Positions 1-7,489 of a stretch of DNA of 64,000 nt are shown in pieces. A model generated the notes under the pieces. It did not search any database and was not told the DNA's origin. It saw only the letters and a program-made list of their open reading frames with translations. Position 1 is the stretch's first letter; each line of letters opens with the position of its first letter. Both the position numbers and the translations under genes were made by a program. Location of the stretch: the NCBI GenBank assembly GCA_963784415.1, contig CAWARK010000011.1, positions 1 to 64,000 on the forward strand, written 5' to 3'. The stretch is from UBA7672 sp963784415. GTDB taxonomy: Bacteria; Pseudomonadota; Alphaproteobacteria; Caulobacterales; Hyphomonadaceae.

Positions 1-788
1 GATCCCACTCCTTCGCGGCGATCTCTTTCTCGTCTTCTTCGGTCGTGTCGCGCAGGGCCATGATGTCGTCGTGGCGGCCCTTGATGGCGAGCGCGTTGTC
101 GTCGAACGAAACCTTGGCGTCGAGAACGCGCAGGTGGCCGTCCTTCATGACGATGAGCGGGTTCACTTCCAGCATGCTCATGTCTTTCGACGTGAACGCC
201 TTGAACAGGATCGGCGCGAGCGTGAGCATGTCGGCTTTCGCGGCGCCGTCGAGGTTCAGCGCGCTGGCCAGCTTGAGCGAGTCGGCTTCGGTGACGCCGG
301 TGGCCGGGTCGATCGAGATGGTGAGGATTTTCTCGGGCGTGTCGTGCGCGACAGCTTCGATGTCCATGCCGCCTTCGGTGGACACCACGAATGCGACGCG
401 GCCGGTTTCGCGGTCGACCAGCATGGAGAGGTAGAGCTCTTTTTCGATGTCGGCGCCGTCTTCGATGTAGATGCGGTTCACCTGGCGGCCGGCGGCGCTG
501 AGTCTGGGCGGTGACGAGGTGTTTGCCGAGCATGGCCTTCACGTGCTCGAGCGCCTGTTCCTTCGAGAAGCCGAGGCGGACGCCGCCTTTTTCACCGGCT
601 TCCTTTTCGATGAACTTGCCCTTGCCGCGTCCGCCCGCGTGGATCTGCGATTTCACGACCCAGAGCGGACCCGGCAGCGCGTCGATCGCGGCCTGCGCCT
701 GGTCAACCGAGGTGATGGCGACGCCTTTTGCGACGGGGGCGCCAAACGACTTCAGGACTTCTTTCGCCTGATGCTCGTGAATGTTCAT
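1..788 (-). CDS. sucC: Succinyl-CoA ligase (ADP-forming) beta subunit, 5' part, frameshifted
   Basis: This is the TCA-cycle ATP-grasp subunit that couples succinyl-CoA to nucleotide phosphorylation. The ATG at 788 opens MNIHEHQAKEVLKSFGAP, the family N-terminus, followed by VVKSQIHAGGRGKGKF of the ATP-grasp fold. The frame holds to about residue 97 (MLGKHLVTAQT), then breaks near 497-501. One frame over, AAGRQVNRIYIEDGADIEKE continues and the product runs on to ALRDTTEEDEKEIAAKEWD at the window edge. Removing one base restores a normal SucC, so a sequence error is more likely than a real pseudogene. The gene continues beyond position 1. In many alphaproteobacteria sucC follows mdh directly; here mdh lies about 13 kb away. 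Confidence 0.93.
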   Translation of the reverse strand, partial: MNIHEHQAKEVLKSFGAPVAKGVAITSVDQAQAAIDALPGPLWVVKSQIHAGGRGKGKFIEKEAGEKGGVRLGFSKEQALEHVKAMLGKHLVTAQTQRRRPPGEPHLHRRRRRHRKRALPLHAGRPRNRPRRIRGVHRRRHGHRSCRARHARENPHHLDRPGHRRHRSRLAQAGQRAEPRRRRESRHAHARADPVQGVHVERHEHAGSEPAHRHEGRPPARSRRQGFVRRQRARHQGPPRRHHGPARHDRRRRERDRREGVG

Positions 789-901
789 GGATTACTGGCC
801 TCTGAACGGCTGAGCCCAGGACAATTTGGCGGCTCGCGAGGTGGCGATACCGCACCGGGCGCCATGACGCAACGTGGGCGTTTTGACCCGCTCGAATTCA
901 G

Positions 902-2188
902 TCAGGCGGGCTTGGCCGGAGCGGGAACGTCCTCGTTTTCGCCGGTGGGCGCGGCATGTTCTGCCTGATCCGCGACCTTTCCCTGAACGACACTGGTCGA
1001 GCCGACCGGCTGGAAGGGCGTTCGTTGCGAGGCTTGTGGGCGGGGACGCACAAAGAGACGCGAGAGATTGACCACGGCGAGCACGAAATAGCCCAGCGCC
1101 ACGGCGGCAAAGACGCCCGGCTGGCCGGCCTTCGTGTCAGCGACGGCGCCGGTGAGGATCGGGCCGAGCACCGATCCGCCGGCCCAGACGAACAGCATGC
1201 CGGACATGACCTGCGCGATCTGTCCGGGTTCCGTGCGGTCGGTCGCGTGGCTGGCGGAGACGGAATAGAACGACAGCGCGCCCGCGCCCCACAGCGCCGA
1301 CAGCATCACGGTGATCGAGAACGACACCCGCCCGGCGGTGAGATAGAGCGCGATGCATGCCGCAAGCGCGATAAGCGCCAGCGCCGCCACGACATAGCGG
1401 CGATCGATCTTGTCCGAGATCAGCCCCGCCGGCCATTGCGTGACCGTGCCGCCGACCATCGCGGCGATGTAGAGCGTCGCTGCAGCGCCGCCTGCCCCGC
1501 CCGGCTGGAGTTCCTTTGCATAGAGCGGCAGCTGGCTGGTGACGCCGGTGTTGCAGATGCCTGCCACGATCGATCCGACGAGGGCGGCGGGCGGAATGCG
1601 CATCATCGAGGCAAGGCTCAACGCTTCGCGATCCGGCAGCACGGGCTGGGCGCGTTTGGTGGCGCTGAGCGGCAGCATGGCGAGCACCATCAGCAGGCCC
1701 GCCCAGACGAAAGGCTTGATGTCGTCGGCTGCGTGCTGGACGACCAGAAGCGGCCCGAGCGAAATCGCGATCTTGAGCATCAGCTGGTACATGCCCATCA
1801 CGCCGCCGCGCTTGGACCGTGGCGTCGAATCCGCGATCCAGCTTTCGGCGGACGTGAACATGACAGCGGACGCCGCGCCCTGCGCGAAGCGGAACAGCGC
1901 CCACGCGACGCCATCGAAGTTCAGCCCCATCGCCAGGATGCCGGCGGCGTAGATCGCTGCGGCGGCGGAATAAGCGCGGATGTGTCCGACGTCGCGCACG
2001 ATGTCGGGCGCAAACCACGCGCCGAGCATGAAGCCGCCGGAGAACGACGCCGCGACGGCGCCGACGCCCAGCGCCGTCGTGCCCATGAAGCTGAGCGCCA
2101 GTGGCGTGGTGACGCTGAGAATGCCGGAGGCCGCCTGCAGCAGCATGACTGCAAGGATCAGGGACGCGACGTTGCGGTAGAGGGTCAT
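902..2188 (-). CDS. MFS transporter (YcaD-like)
   Basis: A 428-residue major facilitator superfamily permease. About twelve hydrophobic segments are visible, the first being LILAVMLLQAASGILSV. The cytoplasmic loop between TM2 and TM3 carries the start of the motif-A region (FAPDIVRDVGHIRAYS), and the second half repeats it as SDKIDRRYV. The pattern SAESWIADSTPRSKRG after TM4 resembles YcaD-type MFS proteins of unknown substrate. The C-terminal 50 residues are hydrophilic and probably cytoplasmic. It lies downstream of the carotenoid oxygenase on the same strand, separated by a large palindrome that may end transcription, so co-transcription is uncertain. The substrate cannot be deduced. Confidence 0.85.
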   Translation of the reverse strand: MTLYRNVASLILAVMLLQAASGILSVTTPLALSFMGTTALGVGAVAASFSGGFMLGAWFAPDIVRDVGHIRAYSAAAAIYAAGILAMGLNFDGVAWALFRFAQGAASAVMFTSAESWIADSTPRSKRGGVMGMYQLMLKIAISLGPLLVVQHAADDIKPFVWAGLLMVLAMLPLSATKRAQPVLPDREALSLASMMRIPPAALVGSIVAGICNTGVTSQLPLYAKELQPGGAGGAAATLYIAAMVGGTVTQWPAGLISDKIDRRYVVAALALIALAACIALYLTAGRVSFSITVMLSALWGAGALSFYSVSASHATDRTEPGQIAQVMSGMLFVWAGGSVLGPILTGAVADTKAGQPGVFAAVALGYFVLAVVNLSRLFVRPRPQASQRTPFQPVGSTSVVQGKVADQAEHAAPTGENEDVPAPAKPA

Positions 2189-2295
2189 GCGGCGTTTCGC
2201 GGGCGGTTGGCGCTCTTGTTTGAGCGATCCTTACGCCGCTTCGCCGCAACGCGCGTCTAAATTCTTGTTACGGAGTCCGGTCGCTTCGCGACCAG

Positions 2296-2429
2296 CCTCT
2301 TCCGTCTTGCGCGCAAGGGCGCGCAATCCACCTTCCCCAGTCTTCGACTGGGGCAGGACCACAAATCGAGAGGGGAAGTCCTGCCCCACGAAGTGGGGAA
2401 GGTGGCATGCGAAGCATGACGGAAGGGGC
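2296..2429. repeat. Long imperfect palindrome, REP/MITE-like
   Basis: About 134 bases form a nested inverted repeat centred near 2365. Left-arm blocks CTCTTCCGTC (from 2297), CCACCTTCCCCA (2328-2339) and CTGGGGCAGGAC (2348-2359) are mirrored by GTCCTGCCCCA (2378-2388), TGGGGAAGGTGG (2394-2405) and GACGGAAGGGGC (2418-2429). Each arm also has its own small hairpin. It sits just 3' of the carotenoid oxygenase stop and before the MFS gene. A dispersed palindromic element that also stops transcription or stabilises RNA is likely; copy number cannot be judged from this window. Confidence 0.75.
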
Positions 2430-2451
2430 TGCCTGCGAAGCAGGCGGATGG

Positions 2452-3916
2452 TTACGCCCCCGCCCACGTCCCATGGAAGCCGAGCGGCCAGGCGTAGTCG
2501 GCCTGCCACACGGCGACCGGGCCGTCTTCGACGTTGGAGGCATCGAACGCCCAGACTTCGCTCTTGCCGGCGCGGGTGTTGATCGCCGTGCCGATGATCC
2601 AGCTGTCGCGCTCGGACACGCCGCCTGGCTTCGGAATGAAGAGGTGTTCCTCGACCATGTATTTTGAGCCGAAATCGTAGATCTGCGCCTTGCCGGACGA
2701 CCAGTCCTGCACGGCCAGCGCGCTGCCGCCGGGGCGGCCTTCGACGGAGCCGGTGATCATCGCGGTGAGCTTGCGGGAGAGACCCGCGCGGCGCGGATCG
2801 ACCTGCGGGAAGTCGCCCGCGATGTTGGTCTCGACCAGCTTCGCATCGCCTTTCGGCGGAATGACCGCCATGGTGAGTTTCGAGGAGACGTGGTCGCCAT
2901 TGAACTTGCCGCGGATCTCGTCGGCGCCGCCGCCCGAGCCGAGCACGGGTTCGGGATAGAAGGCGGCGTCGAGGCGGATCGTGCCGTCGGCATCCTCCCA
3001 CGCAGAGCCGGTGTGATAGAAGGCGCGCGCGGGGCCCTGCGCCCAGCGGGTCTTGGTGAGATCGTCCTTGTCGACGATCATGAACTTCATCCCCTCCTCC
3101 GGCTTCCACACGAAGCCGTCGATGAAGGGCGGGATGTTCTTCGTCTGGATCCAGGGCTGGCAGAGGATGACCAGCTTGCGCTCGGTCATCGTCCAGTCGT
3201 GGATGTAGTGGGACGCGCCGATGTCGACCATGCCGAACGATTGGCGTCGAGCCATCCGGGTTGATGTTGTAGATGCCGATCTTGCGGCCCGCGATGGCGA
3301 GGTTCCAGACGCGGCCGTCGGGCTCGCGTTTCGGGTGCGCGAGGAACGGCATGCCCTTGAGGTCGTTGCGCCACGTCTTGAAGCCGCGCGTTTCCAGCGT
3401 CACCGGATCGAGGCGATAGGCCGAGCCCGCCTCCCACAGCGCCAGCAGTTCGCCGCCCGACATCAGGACCGAGATGTTGCCGGGGTTCACGTCGTCGGAC
3501 GAGCCGACCGGATAGCTGGGATCGCCCTTCGAGCCGAAGCCCGGTGCGAGGAATTTGTCCGCCGCCATTTCGAGCTGGCGCTTCTTGGTGTCGACATAGC
3601 GTCCGGTATGAACCGCCACGCCATCCGCGATGTTGATGCGCTGGACCATTCCGTCGCCATCGAACCAGTGGTCGGCATAGGCATCGCCATGCTGGAACTG
3701 CGCGGGGCCGTTCCGGTAGAGCGTGCCGGCGAGACCCGCAGGCGCTTTGCCCGAGACGAGGCGCATCGGGCCGGGGCCGAAGCCCTTTGCCGGTGCAGTC
3801 GCGTAGCCGACATGCCAGTCCGGCATCGTCGTTTCGGCAAGCGATTTCGGCGCTATGGCCATTGCGGCGCCGGTCATCAGGCCGGCATGGAGGAACAGGC
3901 GGCGGTTGAGGTTCAT
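2452..3916 (-). CDS. Carotenoid oxygenase (RPE65 family), Tat-exported, frameshifted
   Basis: A non-haem iron dioxygenase of the carotenoid/lignostilbene cleavage family, about 487 residues once repaired. Residues 1-28 form a twin-arginine signal (NRRLFLHAG followed by a hydrophobic stretch), so the enzyme is probably exported. Family signatures are LYRNGPAQFQHG, HWFDGDGMVQ, the iron-ligand regions FLAHPKREPDG, HYIHDWTMTE and FYHTG, and the terminal HGTW. The frame breaks near 3241: NINPDGSTP must join SFGMVDIGASHYIHDW in the next frame, which needs one base removed. All four His regions are intact across the two parts, so this is probably an error. It starts 12 bases after the DUF2141 gene and likely shares its transcript. 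The substrate is unknown. Confidence 0.88.
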
Positions 3917-3928
3917 GGCGGCGGGACC

Positions 3929-4390
3929 CTAGTTCAGCTTGATCGTTTGGGTCGTGGCGGGCGCCTCGACCGTGAAGGCGGCGGCGTCCCACTTGGCCGG
4001 GCCGAACTGCGCCGGGGCGTTGTTCGAGAAGGCGAACGGTTCGATCGGCATGCCGAAGGGGTTCATGCCCATTTTTCCGTCGCCATCGACGTCATGGAAC
4101 ATCTTGATGCCGTACTGGCCGGCCGGGAGGTCAAAGGTCGTCGAGGCTGTGTCGGCGGTGACCGGGACCATGCCGGCGGCGACCTGCTTGTCGGTGTCGT
4201 AGCCGGCCTTGTCGTAGATCGCGATCATCAGGGCGCCCTTGTGCTCGGCGATGTTCGTGACGGTGACGGTCAGTTTGGCGGCGCCCTCGGCGGAGGCGGC
4301 CTGCGGGAAGAACAGGACTGCGCCCATCAGGGCTGCGGGCAGGATGCCGGCGCCGGAGATGACAGCGCCGAGGAGGGAGAGGGTCTTCAT
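3929..4390 (-). CDS. DUF2141 secreted protein
   Basis: A 153-residue protein with an N-terminal signal peptide (MKTLSLLGAV through QAASA, about 37 residues) and a single DUF2141-type beta-sandwich domain. The family pattern is clear: KLTVTVTNIAEHKGALMIAIYD near the start of the mature part, then FDLPAGQYGIKMFHDVDGDGKMGMNPFGMPIEPFAFSNNA. The function of DUF2141 is not established; the DVDGDGKM segment could bind calcium. The ATG at 4390 is preferred to an upstream ATG because it begins the signal peptide and has GGAG upstream. DUF2141 genes often sit beside carotenoid or isoprenoid genes, which fits the oxygenase following 12 bases later. Confidence 0.83.
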   Translation of the reverse strand: MKTLSLLGAVISGAGILPAALMGAVLFFPQAASAEGAAKLTVTVTNIAEHKGALMIAIYDKAGYDTDKQVAAGMVPVTADTASTTFDLPAGQYGIKMFHDVDGDGKMGMNPFGMPIEPFAFSNNAPAQFGPAKWDAAAFTVEAPATTQTIKLN

Positions 4391-4544
4391 GGGGAGGAAC
4401 TCCGTGGGTTCGGGGTTTCGGGACACCGCCTTGTTGGTCGGCCAGGACAATCTCTGTCCTTCCACGCTGTGGCGCCACGCCAATTGCGCGAGTTGCCTGT
4501 TTTGCTTCGCGAAACGCCGGGCTACACCGTTCGCGAAGCGCGAA

Positions 4545-5380
4545 ATGCAGCCCCGGACACCCTACGAAACGCCAGTGACAGACCCGATCTCCCCCTCCCC
4601 CCCCCCGCCGGCAAGCTGCCGGCCTGGGCCGTCACGCTGCTGCGCGGGGCCGCGATCTCGATCGGGCTGGGCGTCATCTTTGCGTGGTTCGGGGTCTATG
4701 GGACGGCCGAGTTCCCGATGCCGGTACGGATCGTCTACTGGTCCGGCCTGATTGCGCTCGGCGCCGGCTCGGCCATCTTTATCAGCCCGCTGGTGTTCGA
4801 GCGGTGGCTGCGGAACTCGCATCCAGCCGTGCAGATCGCGGTTGCGTCACTCCTGATCTCCCTACCCGTCACGATCGGGATCATCGTGCTTGAGAGAGCC
4901 GGGGATGGGTCCGTTAGCCAGCCGATGTGGTGGGGGCAGCAGTATCTTTATGTCGTGGTCGTCTCCGCCCTTCTGACCACCGGCGGATGGGTGCTGGACC
5001 GGCTGAAGGAGGGGAAGCTTGCGGCCGCGGCGCCCGCCACGGCAGCTGTGGCCGGTGGCCTCGCCAGCCCTGCGTTTGCCGACCGCCTGCCGGTCAAATT
5101 CCGGTCGGGAACGGTCTATGCGGTCTCCGCCGAGGACCATTATCTCCGGGTCCACACCAGCGTCGGCGAGACGATGGTATTGATGCGGCTGGCCGATGCG
5201 GTGCGCGAATTGGCGTCCATCGAAGGGCTGCAGACGCATCGTTCATGGTGGGTCGCCAAGCAGGGCCTCGCCGACGCGAGCCGGGGCGACGGCAAGGTGA
5301 CGCTGACGCTGAAGTCCGGCGCCGAGGCGCCGGTCAGCCGGACCTACCAAAAAGCGGTCAAAGACGCGGGCTGGCTCTAG
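4545..5380 (+). CDS. Membrane-anchored LytTR-domain regulator, frame broken in a C tract
   Basis: A LytTR DNA-binding protein without a receiver domain. Four hydrophobic helices span roughly residues 25-150 (for example AAISIGLGVIFAWFG and LYVVVVSALLTTGGWVL). The C-terminal LytTR domain begins at LPVKFRSGTVYAVSAEDHYL and includes LQTHRSWWVAK. The ATG at 4545 gives MQPRTPYETPVTDPISPSPPP, but this frame fails at a run of ten C bases (4597-4606). With eleven C the same start reads into the rest of the protein, giving 278 residues. No credible start exists downstream in the second frame. Membrane-bound LytTR proteins are thought to sense envelope signals; the targets are unknown. Confidence 0.82.
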
Positions 5381-5703
5381 CTCTCGAAATCGCTTTCGAT
5401 CTCGAACTCTGGACCGAGGGCCGACCGCAGGCGCGGCAGCAGGGCGGCGATGCGTTCGCGGAACGGCGCGTCGGCTTCGTAACCGAAGACGGTTGGCGTG
5501 CCATCGGCGCCGGTATTGGCCGGGTTGTCCCAGTCTATGGTCGCGTCGTAATCGGCCATCAGATGCATGAGGTCAGCAACGAGATCGCGCGGCAGCGGCA
5601 CGTCGTCGAGTTCGACGGCATAGCCAAAACGCTTCTTGGCGGGCGCGTCCCACGCCCACAGGCAGACGCCGGACCCTGCATCGAGGAAGAAGCGCAAGCG
5701 CAT
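5377..5703 (-). CDS. Hypothetical protein, 108 aa
   Basis: A small acidic soluble protein (MRLRFFLDAGSGVCLWAWDAP at the start, FEIESDFES at the end) with no family I recognise. No signal peptide or membrane segment is visible. It begins 18 bases after the TAXI protein gene on the same strand, which suggests co-transcription and perhaps a joint role. Its stop overlaps the last four bases of the convergent LytTR gene. Codon composition matches its neighbours, supporting a real gene. Confidence 0.65.
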   Translation of the reverse strand: MRLRFFLDAGSGVCLWAWDAPAKKRFGYAVELDDVPLPRDLVADLMHLMADYDATIDWDNPANTGADGTPTVFGYEADAPFRERIAALLPRLRSALGPEFEIESDFES

Positions 5704-5721
5704 AATCAGATTCTCACTTTG

Positions 5722-7032
5722 TCAGATCCGCTCATGGCGTTCCTGGCCCGACAGCTTGTCGATGATCTCGGCGACGAAGCGGATGTGGGCGCGCAGGCGA
5801 TAGAGGTCATCAGTGTAACTCACGGGCACTTCGACCTTGCTGGTTTCGGCCTGCAGGTCGGCGAGCTTTGCGCGCACTTCTGTTCGCTCGACCACGTTGT
5901 CGGCGGCGCGGCCGGCCGCTTCGAGTTCGCGCAGGTCGTTGTACCAGACATAGATCTTGCGACGGATGCGCCAGCGATAAAGCGGCGGCGCTGCGCGGAT
6001 CAGCGGGATCACCAGCGTCAGCAGCGGGATCGCGAGCACCCAGGCGCGCTCGAGGAAGTTGGCGACGCTGTAGGGGAAGATGCGGCGCAGGAAGCTGGGG
6101 CCATTGTCGTAGTAACGACGCGCTTCGTCGGAGATCGGAATGTCGGCGAGTTGTGGCGTCGGAAAACGTCCCGCATCGGCCAACAGTGAGCCGCCGCCAT
6201 CCGCCGCTAGCGCCGCCTCGATCAACAGGGATTGCACCGCCGGATGCAGGTCGTCGCGCACCACGATCTGGGCGGCGGGCGCGATCAGCATCACATCCTC
6301 GCGTGGCAGGATTTTCGCAAGGTCGATCACGCCGCGATAGAGCGTCACCTCGTCGAGATAGGGATGACGGCGTGCAAGCGCGTGCGCCTCCTTCATCGAG
6401 AGGAGTTCGATGTTCGGATCGGCAATCAGGCCGGCAATCCAGGATGTGGTCGCGCCGGAGACGACAACCGCGACATCAATCTCGCCTGCCTGCAAGGCGG
6501 TAGCTGCCGCCTGCCCTGCGAGCGGCACGGCGGTGAAGGCGTCGGGCTTCACGCCAACTTCGGTGAGCAACAGGCTTGCAAGCGCGCGGACGCCAGAGCC
6601 TTCGGGACCGATCGCGACACGGCGGCCGGCGAGGTCCTGCAATTCCTCGACGCGCACGGACTTGCGATGGAAAACCCAGAACGGTTCGTAGAACACCGCG
6701 CCGATGGAGCGGATGCTGTCGTCCTTGGCGCCGGCGCCGGCAACGCCGGTCTGCACGATGGCGACATCGGCCTGGCGCGATTTCACGCGCGCGAGATTGT
6801 CGACCGATCCAGCAGTTTCCTGCACATCGACCTCAACGTCGAATTTGCGCAGCGTCGCGGCATAGGCTTCGGCGGTCGCCGCATAGGCGCCACCTGCCGC
6901 CCCGCCCGCAAGCGTGATCCGCTTGGGCGGCGCGGGCGCCATGAACATGAAGGCGACCACGAGCCCGAGCACCACGATGGCGATGGGCGCCCCGTAGACG
7001 CGGAGAAAATTCTTGATCGCTGTGCTGTTCAT
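5722..7032 (-). CDS. TAXI-family TRAP transporter substrate-binding protein, membrane-anchored
   Basis: A 436-residue periplasmic-binding-fold protein. One N-terminal helix (APIAIVVLGLVVAFMFMAP) anchors it, then the TAXI domain runs from about residue 36 to 320 with the typical start ITLAGGAAGGAYAATAEAY and the central VAIGPEGSGVRALA. A second hydrophobic segment near residue 335 (WVLAIPLLTLVIPLI) is followed by about 85 charged residues, likely a cytoplasmic coil. Classical TAXI proteins deliver ligands to a TRAP permease, but no permease gene is next to this one. The double-anchored form suggests sensing or an alternative partner. A promoter-like repeat lies 43 bases upstream. Confidence 0.82.
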   Translation of the reverse strand: MNSTAIKNFLRVYGAPIAIVVLGLVVAFMFMAPAPPKRITLAGGAAGGAYAATAEAYAATLRKFDVEVDVQETAGSVDNLARVKSRQADVAIVQTGVAGAGAKDDSIRSIGAVFYEPFWVFHRKSVRVEELQDLAGRRVAIGPEGSGVRALASLLLTEVGVKPDAFTAVPLAGQAAATALQAGEIDVAVVVSGATTSWIAGLIADPNIELLSMKEAHALARRHPYLDEVTLYRGVIDLAKILPREDVMLIAPAAQIVVRDDLHPAVQSLLIEAALAADGGGSLLADAGRFPTPQLADIPISDEARRYYDNGPSFLRRIFPYSVANFLERAWVLAIPLLTLVIPLIRAAPPLYRWRIRRKIYVWYNDLRELEAAGRAADNVVERTEVRAKLADLQAETSKVEVPVSYTDDLYRLRAHIRFVAEIIDKLSGQERHERI

Positions 7033-7075
7033 GCTGTCCGCCGCACTACCCTGCTCGCACCACCCTGTTGGGCGG

Positions 7076-7110
7076 CGACACTAACCAGCAGCCGCGACAA
7101 ACGGAAAGGG
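7076..7110 (-). promoter_or_regulatory. Duplicated upstream element, copy A
   Basis: About 34 bases, CACTAACCAGCAGCCGCG then ACAAACGGAAAGGG, lie 43 bases upstream of the TAXI gene start. Nearly the same sequence recurs at 7331-7363 upstream of the next small gene. Two similar sites in matching positions before consecutive genes suggest a shared promoter or operator; a leftover of a local duplication is the alternative. Confidence 0.5.
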
Positions 7111-7122
7111 TGGCTGGTGAGA

Positions 7123-7302
7123 TCAGGGACCGGCCACGCGCGGCGGGTTCGCGCCCATTTTCTGCTGATCGAGCACGTAGCTCACGGCGCCGATGGCGAG
7201 TGCGCCGGCGATCAGGATAGCCCATGGCGGCACGCGCACCGGACGCTTCGGCTTCTTCGGCGGCGGCGGCTTGCGAAACTTGATGACATTGTCGTCGGCC
7301 AA
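7123..7302 (-). CDS. Small single-helix membrane protein, 59 aa, TTG start
   Basis: An uncharacterised small protein read from TTG at 7302 to TGA at 7123-7125. It starts ADDNVIKFRKPPPPKKPKR, a basic proline-rich cytoplasmic tail, followed by one membrane helix (WAILIAGALAIGAVSYVL) and a short tail. GGGGAAG lies four bases before the TTG. The positive-inside arrangement, high-G+C codon use and the repeat element 28 bases upstream support a real gene. It precedes the TAXI protein gene by 90 bases on the same strand. Function unknown. Confidence 0.6.
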   Translation of the reverse strand: MADDNVIKFRKPPPPKKPKRPVRVPPWAILIAGALAIGAVSYVLDQQKMGANPPRVAGP

Positions 7303-7330
7303 CGGTCTTCCCCGCCATTTCTTTGCGCAC

Positions 7331-7363
7331 GATACTAATCAGCAGCCGCGTGAAACGGAAAGA
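7331..7363 (-). promoter_or_regulatory. Duplicated upstream element, copy B
   Basis: TACTAATCAGCAGCCGCG followed by TGAAACGGAAAGAG, matching copy A at 7076-7110 at most positions. It lies 28 bases upstream of the small membrane-protein gene and points the same way. It could be a promoter core or a regulator-binding site shared by the two genes. Confidence 0.5.
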
Positions 7364-7489
7364 GCGACGCACCGGTTGCGCCGCTTCTGCCGCAATCGCC
7401 TTTGAGATGCCTTCAGTTCACACGCAATTCCGCCTGCCATCCCGCCTTACCTGACCCCTCGCCGACAATAAGGAAGGATAACGGGACCC

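Noticed and set aside
956..2260. A 434-codon open frame antisense to the MFS gene
   Set aside because: The translation is almost purely Arg, Ala, Gly, Asp and His without hydrophobic core; the MFS frame explains the region.
3221..4544. Extension of the LytTR frame upstream over the oxygenase and DUF2141 genes
   Set aside because: The frame is open by chance; the oxygenase and DUF2141 genes lie on the other strand and a proper LytTR start is found at 4545 once the C tract is corrected.
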